From the NCBI RefSeq assembly GCF_004784465.1, contig NZ_SRRU01000010.1, forward strand, positions 124,001 to 188,000: DNA of 64,000 nucleotides, in the 5' to 3' direction. The position numbers were made by a program, and so were the translations under genes. The first letter of the stretch is position 1. Each line of letters starts with the position of its first letter. Source of the DNA: Streptomyces griseoluteus (GTDB lineage: Bacteria > Actinomycetota > Actinomycetes > Streptomycetales > Streptomycetaceae). The notes beneath the pieces are model-generated. The model ran no database searches. It worked only from the letters and a program-made list of their open reading frames with translations, and had not been told where the DNA came from. Positions 58,526 to 64,000 of this stretch are shown here, in pieces.

Positions 58526-59257
58526 ATGACAGCGATCGGATTCCTCTGCCCGGGCCATCGGGGCGAGGACGACTACCCGCGCGTCGAGCAACTGCTCGCC
58601 GGCGCGGTCCGGCTGGACCTGGTGCACACCGGCACCGGCGAGGACGCCCACGCGGTGGAACCGCTGCACGGCGCGGACTTCGCCGGACGGCTCACGGCGG
58701 CCATGGAGGGGCTGCGGCTGACCGGTGCCGAGGCCGTGGTGTGGACGAGCCCGGCGGGCGGCTTCGCGCACGGCTGGAAGGGCGCGCACACCGAGGCGAC
58801 GGAACTGGCCCGGCAGGCCGGACTCCCCGCCTCCTCCACCTCGCTGGGCTTCGTGCACGCCGCCCAGGCCCTCGGTGTCCGCAAGGTCGCCGTCGCCCAC
58901 GCCCACCCGCCGAAGACGGCCGCGCTGTTCCGGGCGTTCCTGGCCGACGGCGGCCTGGAGGTGACCGGCGCCGACGAGGTCGACGCCCTCACCGCCGAGC
59001 GCGCCGCCGAGGGCGAGGAGGCGGAACTGCTGGCCCTGGCACGGGCCGCAGACACCCCGGACGCCGAGGCGGTGCTGCTGCCCGACACCTCGCTGCGCAC
59101 CGCCGCCCACCTGTCCGCGCTGGAGGCCGCGCTCGGCAAGCCGGTGCTCACGGCGTCCCAGGTCTCGGTGTGGGAGGGGCTGCGGCTGGCCGACCGCCGG
59201 CTGCACACCGACACCCTCGGCGCCCTCTTCACCCGCGAGCCCGTCGTCCAGCTCTGA
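58526..59257 (+). CDS. Asp/Glu racemase-fold protein, maleate isomerase-like, lacking the usual Cys
   Basis: This 243-aa protein resembles maleate cis-trans isomerase and arylmalonate decarboxylase relatives: IGFLCPGHRGEDDYPRVEQL, LRLTGAEAVVWTSPAGGFAH, GLPASSTSLGFVHAAQALGV, EAVLLPDTSLRTAAHLSALE. Relatives I recall have a nucleophilic Cys in VWACTSGSF-type sequence; here that position reads VWTSPAGGF, with no Cys. The second catalytic position is Asp (LPDTS), as in other Streptomyces members. It may be inactive or use different chemistry. It is divergent from the hydroxyacid dehydrogenase. Confidence 0.82.
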   Translation: MTAIGFLCPGHRGEDDYPRVEQLLAGAVRLDLVHTGTGEDAHAVEPLHGADFAGRLTAAMEGLRLTGAEAVVWTSPAGGFAHGWKGAHTEATELARQAGLPASSTSLGFVHAAQALGVRKVAVAHAHPPKTAALFRAFLADGGLEVTGADEVDALTAERAAEGEEAELLALARAADTPDAEAVLLPDTSLRTAAHLSALEAALGKPVLTASQVSVWEGLRLADRRLHTDTLGALFTREPVVQL

Positions 59258-59365
59258 CGACCGGCTCCGACCAGGCCCCCTCCGGCCCGGCCGGGGAATA
59301 AGCGGGGACTGCCTCCTGTTGCGGCACGGCAGGACAGAGCACGCCGTAAACAGGAGGCATCCACC

Positions 59366-60454
<1,089 letters not shown>

Positions 60455-60464
60455 CTCCGCACCC

Positions 60465-62453
60465 CTAGGGGGTGTCTTGTCGGTCAGGCCGGGCTCGCGG
60501 CGCCTGGCACCGCGCCTCGCGGCGTTGTCGTCGGTCTCCCCCGAGCTCTCGGCTTCGCTCGAGCAGGGGGGACCCCCACCGCTCCGCATCGGCTCCCTCC
60601 TCCGCCTTGCGATGCACGGCACCGGACGCCGCTCCCTGACCCGGCCTGATCGACAAGACACCCCCCAGCAGCTCCGTGATGCGCTCCGGCGGCACCGGGC
60701 GGGAGTAGAGCCAGCCCTGCCCGGTGTCGCAGCCGATCCGGCGCAGCCGGGTGGCCTGCGCGGAGGTCTCCACGCACTCGGCGGTGACGGTCAGCCCGAG
60801 CCGGTGGGCGAGCTGGATCATCGCCTCCACGATCACCTCGTCCGCCGGATTGGCGGTGTCCCCCGCCCCGGCCGGGCCGGGGTCGCCGCCCTCGTACTGG
60901 AAGCCGCGTACGAAGGACCCGTCCAGCTTCAGCACCGAGACCGGGAGCCTGCTGAGGTAGGCCAGGTTCGAGTAGCCGGTGCCGAAGTCGTCGATGGCGA
61001 TGCGCACGCCCATGTCGCTGAGGGCCTGGAGCGCCTGGATCGGGCGGCCCCCGGAGCCCATCACGGCCGACTCGGTCAGCTCCAGCTGGAGCAGGTGCGG
61101 GGCGAGCCCGGTCTCGGTGAGCGTGCTCGCCACGTCCGCGACCAGGTCGGAGTCCCAGACCTGGCGCACGGCCACGTTCACGCTGACGAAGATGGGCGGC
61201 TCGTCCGGATGGGCGAGCTGCCACTGCCGGGCCTGGCGGCAGGCGGTGACCAGCGCCCAGCGGCCGAGCTGCACGATCGAGCCGTCCTCCTCGGCCAGCT
61301 GGATGAACCGATTCGGCGTCAGCGTCCCGAACTGCGGGTGGTGCCAGCGCACCAGCGCCTCCACCCCGCTCAGCCGCCCGTCCTCCATGCCGACCAGCGG
61401 CTGGTACTCCAGCGCGAACTCCCCGCGCTCGATGGCCGGGCGGAGCGTGGAGGAGAGGGCCTGCCGGGTGACGCGGTGCGCGTTGCGCTCGGGGTCGAAC
61501 AGGGTCCAGCGGGCCTTGCCGTCGGCCTTCGCCCAGTACAGCGTGGTGTCGGCGGCCTGCATCAGACCGGTCGCCGTCGTCCCGGCGGTGTGCCGCTCGA
61601 CCACCCCGATGGACGCGGTCAGCGACAGCCGCCGCCCGGCGAGGTCGAACGGCTCCTCCAGCGCCCGCAGCGCCGAGGCGGCGAGGTCGGAGAGCTGCTC
61701 GGTGCCGGTGGAGTCCTCCACGAGCAGCGCGAACTCGTCACCGCCGAGGCGGGCCACCAGCGGGGCACCGGCCCGCGCGCCCCCCGTCTCCTCGGCCACA
61801 TGGGTCAGCCGCTTGGCCACGGCCTCCAGCAGCCGGTCACCGACGCGGTGTCCCAGGGTGTCGTTGACCGCCTTGAACCCGTCCAGGTCGAGACAGCACA
61901 GGCCGATCCGCCCGGTTCCGGCGCCGTCCTCCGGCTCCGCCTCCAGCGCGGCCGACAGCCGCTCGAAGAACAGGGTGCGGTTGGGCAGCCGGGTCACCGG
62001 GTCGTGCATCCGCAAGTGCCGCAGCCGTGCCTGGAGTTCACGGCGAGCGCTGATGTCGGAGACGGACAGCAGGGCGCCCGGCGTGCCCTCGGTCAGCGGG
62101 GTGACGGTGATCCGCACCCAGACGGGGTCCCCGTCCGGCTGTTTCAGGCGCCGGGTGCAGCGGAGCCGGTCCTGGCGGCCGGCGAGCACCTCGCGGTAGG
62201 TGTGCCGGGTGCCCGGGTCGGGGGCGAGGTCCACCAGATCGGCGGCCGGGCGGCCGGCCAGTGCCTCGGCGGTCGTGCCCAGCAGCGCTCCCAGCGCGGT
62301 GTTGGCGTGCGCGACCAGCCCGTCGGGGGTCACCACGGCCATGGGGAGCGGGGCCGTGGTGAAGACCCGGTGGTAGGTCATGTGGTCACCGTCGGTCACG
62401 GCTGACCGGTCGAGGTCTGCCGCGGGCGTCGGCCCTTCGGACGTTCCGCTCAC
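60465..62453 (-). CDS. cdgA: PAS-GGDEF-EAL cyclic di-GMP protein (CdgA-like)
   Basis: This 662-aa signalling protein has one PAS domain (FTTAPLPMAVVTPDGLVAHA through ISARRELQARL), a GGDEF diguanylate cyclase domain with an intact ARLGGDEFALLVE and an EAL phosphodiesterase domain with VEALVRWHHP, DDFGTGYSNLAYL and AECVET. Both active sites look complete. It has no membrane segment. Gene order around csl suggests the S. coelicolor cdgA orthologue, a BldD target in development; this is inferred. The last ~66 residues and the region of the stop come from a MITE-like element, replacing the native C-terminus. GTG 62453 is the likely start. Confidence 0.9.
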   Translation of the reverse strand: MSGTSEGPTPAADLDRSAVTDGDHMTYHRVFTTAPLPMAVVTPDGLVAHANTALGALLGTTAEALAGRPAADLVDLAPDPGTRHTYREVLAGRQDRLRCTRRLKQPDGDPVWVRITVTPLTEGTPGALLSVSDISARRELQARLRHLRMHDPVTRLPNRTLFFERLSAALEAEPEDGAGTGRIGLCCLDLDGFKAVNDTLGHRVGDRLLEAVAKRLTHVAEETGGARAGAPLVARLGGDEFALLVEDSTGTEQLSDLAASALRALEEPFDLAGRRLSLTASIGVVERHTAGTTATGLMQAADTTLYWAKADGKARWTLFDPERNAHRVTRQALSSTLRPAIERGEFALEYQPLVGMEDGRLSGVEALVRWHHPQFGTLTPNRFIQLAEEDGSIVQLGRWALVTACRQARQWQLAHPDEPPIFVSVNVAVRQVWDSDLVADVASTLTETGLAPHLLQLELTESAVMGSGGRPIQALQALSDMGVRIAIDDFGTGYSNLAYLSRLPVSVLKLDGSFVRGFQYEGGDPGPAGAGDTANPADEVIVEAMIQLAHRLGLTVTAECVETSAQATRLRRIGCDTGQGWLYSRPVPPERITELLGGVLSIRPGQGAASGAVHRKAEEGADAERWGSPLLERSRELGGDRRQRREARCQAPRARPDRQDTP
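60468..60666. mobile_element. MITE-like element with 25-bp imperfect terminal inverted repeats
   Basis: The left end GGGGGTGTCTTGTCGGTCAG and the right end (complement of GGGGGTGTCTTGTCGATCAG) are matching terminal repeats, continuing as GCCGGG on both sides. The element is 199 bp, has no transposase, and includes an internal TCGGCTTCGCTCGAGCAGGG stretch that recurs across Streptomyces genomes. It overlaps the end of the GGDEF-EAL gene. Confidence 0.82.
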
Positions 62454-62793
62454 CGCTCGCTCCCGCAGTGCACTCGATCCCTGTCCGTGCCGGAAAGTGT
62501 GCCGATCATAGAGGCTGGTCCCGGCCCCTTCCAGCCGGTCTTCAGTCTCCACGACCGACCCGCCCTCCTGACAGATCGTTTCTGCCCGGACCTGGACGGG
62601 TTCTTGAGGTCCACGACCACTTGTGACGTTCCGTGAGTGGTTCGGGGTGTCGGTCGCCGGGTGGCCGCCGGGGTGGCCGCCGGAGGCGCAAACGGGCGTA
62701 CTCACCCTTCCGGTTCAGGTAAACAGGGCATAGCGCAACATAAGCACACAGTCTGGGTGGTGGTGTCCCGAACCGCGACCGGAGGTCCCAGAC
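62454..62793. other. Divergent intergenic region between GGDEF-EAL and M6 genes
   Basis: There is no gene in these 340 bases. TGACGTTCCGTGA at 62624-62636 has the TNAC-n5-GTNA shape of a BldD-type site, though its centre does not match well. The stretch from about 62720 to 62760 is less GC-rich and may hold the protease promoter. Confidence 0.4.
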
Positions 62794-64000
62794 GTGCCCA
62801 AGCTGCGCAGCGCCGCCGCCGTGGCCACCACGATGTCGGCGCTCGCCGCGACCTCGATCCTCACCGGCCCCTCGGTGGCCGAACCCTTCTCGCCCGAGCC
62901 CTGCGCGCTGCACCGCACCGACGCCCACCACTCCGAGGGCGTGGACACCTGGAACTCCGCCTACCCGCGCCCACGGGGCACGCTCGACGCGGCCCTGGTC
63001 TTCCTGTCCTTCCCGGACGCCGCCCCGCGCACCACCCCCGACGAGCTGACCGCCGACCACTTTCCGGCCACCAGCCGCTACTTCGGGCAGTCCTCCTACG
63101 GCCGCTTCACCCTGCGCCCGCACCCGATGGACCGCTGGCTGAAGATGCCGCGCCCGTCCACCGCGTACCGCATACAGCGTGACTGGGTGCCCGCGGACCG
63201 CTCCGCCTATCTGCGGGACGCGTTCGCCGTGGCCGACAAGGCACTGGACTTCTCCCGCTACGACGTGGTCTACCTGGTGGCCGACCCGGACGCGCCCGGC
63301 GTCGACTCCGACGCCACCAAGGTCGTCAACCTGGACTCGCCCGTCCGGCTCGACGGCACCGACGTACGCCGGGTCGTCACGGTCTTCGAGCAGCACCCGC
63401 CCGACCGGCTGGTGCTCGCCCACGAGACCGGGCACGTCTTCGACCTTCCCGACCTCTATCACCGCCCGACCGACTCCAAGGACGACTGGGACACTCACGT
63501 CGGCGACTGGGACCTGATGGGCAGCCAGTTCGGGGCGGCCCCGGACCTCTCCGGCTGGCACAAGTGGAAGCTGGGCTGGCTGGGCCCCCGCCAGGTGGCC
63601 TGCGTCCGGGGTACGGGCCCGACCCGGCTCACACTGGAGCCGCTCGCCGCCGGGCCCGGTGTCCCGGTGCGGGGCACGTCCGGCACCCCGGCCTTCGGGC
63701 TCGGCAACGGCACCAAGCTCGCCGTGGTGCGCACCGGCGCGGACACCGCCCTCGCCTTCGAGGCGCGCGGACCGGCGGGTAACGACCGTACGGCGTGCAA
63801 GCAGGGCATCCTCGTCTACCGGGTGCACGCCGGCGTCGAGTCCGGGGACGGCCCGGTCGACGTGGTGGACGCCCACCCGCACACCGAGGCGTGCTGGGAG
63901 AACTCCGTCTATCCGCCACTGGCCGACGCGCCGGTGTCGCTGGGGGAGAGCTTCACCGTGCCGGGGGACGGGGTGAAGGTGGAGGTCGAGGAGCGCACCC
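62794..64000 (+). CDS. Secreted M6-type zinc metalloprotease, 5' part
   Basis: The gene runs off the right edge. GTG 62794 has GGAGG eight bases upstream and begins MPKLRSAAAVATTMSALAAT, a signal peptide cleaved near SVAEP. The catalytic zinc motif is VLAHETGHVFDLPDLY (HExxH with Glu), followed by VGDWDLMGSQFGAAPDLSGW with the Met-turn, as in M6 immune-inhibitor-like proteases. TAAYRIQRDWV-type and NGTKLAVVRTGADTALAFEA beta-rich segments follow. The stop lies outside the window. It is a different protein from the M6-type fragment at the left edge. Confidence 0.88.
   Translation, partial: MPKLRSAAAVATTMSALAATSILTGPSVAEPFSPEPCALHRTDAHHSEGVDTWNSAYPRPRGTLDAALVFLSFPDAAPRTTPDELTADHFPATSRYFGQSSYGRFTLRPHPMDRWLKMPRPSTAYRIQRDWVPADRSAYLRDAFAVADKALDFSRYDVVYLVADPDAPGVDSDATKVVNLDSPVRLDGTDVRRVVTVFEQHPPDRLVLAHETGHVFDLPDLYHRPTDSKDDWDTHVGDWDLMGSQFGAAPDLSGWHKWKLGWLGPRQVACVRGTGPTRLTLEPLAAGPGVPVRGTSGTPAFGLGNGTKLAVVRTGADTALAFEARGPAGNDRTACKQGILVYRVHAGVESGDGPVDVVDAHPHTEACWENSVYPPLADAPVSLGESFTVPGDGVKVEVEERT

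Overview
The window is high-GC actinobacterial chromosome and is almost certainly from a Streptomyces. GC is very high, third codon positions are almost always G or C, GTG starts are common, and the gene order (clpS, mec-cysO-cysM, nagE/nagF-rph, bcp, rdgB, cslA-glxA-cslZ, a cdgA-like gene) is that of the Streptomyces core chromosome. Three tRNA genes are present. There is no rRNA, no CRISPR array, no prophage and no integrase.

Layout. 1-0.5 kb: end of an immune-inhibitor-A type M6 protease. 0.6-1.5 kb: two small hypothetical genes inside a cluster of dispersed repeats. 1.5-3.5 kb: NAD salvage (pncA, pncB). 3.6-4.5 kb: clpS and a DUF2017 gene. 4.8-6.2 kb: amino-acid permease. 6.4-8.2 kb: protein-thiocarboxylate cysteine synthesis (mec, leader peptide, cysO, cysM). 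8.5-10.5 kb: lipoprotein, membrane-anchored PemK-like protein, MBL hydrolase. 10.5-12.3 kb: divergent N-acetylglucosamine PTS genes around three DasR-type operators. 12.4-17 kb: rph, lipoprotein, DUF1707 protein and a three-gene ABC exporter operon. 17.2-20.4 kb: large bifunctional penicillin-binding protein. 20.4-28.5 kb: GroES-like protein, DUF3618, bcp, tRNA-Leu, rdgB, SGNH hydrolase, DUF445, MFS transporter, a 110-bp degenerate tandem repeat, and small proteins including DUF2267.

28.5-37 kb is an accessory island of visibly lower GC and is the most interesting part. A divergent HTH regulator faces a tight four-gene operon: a degenerate HNH-fold protein, a ParB-like protein, a SNF2-type helicase and a NO VEIN (DUF3883) nuclease. 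Convergent to it lie a C5-cytosine methyltransferase and a Vsr endonuclease. It reads as a multi-gene restriction or defence system built round a Dcm/Vsr pair. It does not match DISARM, BREX, Dnd/Ssp or the Z1-type systems as I know them.

37-47 kb: SEC-C protein, YidC-like insertase, LLM oxidoreductase, UPF0303 and Gfo/Idh genes divergent from a ROK regulator, a repeat-rich LAxTG surface protein, HAD phosphatase, a secreted protein and a class F sortase. 47-52 kb: cslZ-glxA-cslA, the hyphal-tip glycan locus. 52-64 kb: two identical tRNA-Lys(CTT) genes, NlpC/P60-like protein, SPFH-domain protein, a frameshifted chitin-type LPMO, IclR regulator, D-2-hydroxyacid dehydrogenase, an Asp/Glu-racemase-fold protein, LLM monooxygenase, a PAS-GGDEF-EAL protein whose 3' end is rewritten by a MITE-like element, and the start of a second M6-type protease.

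All calls come from reading sequence and motifs. Family names are from memory and no database search was run.
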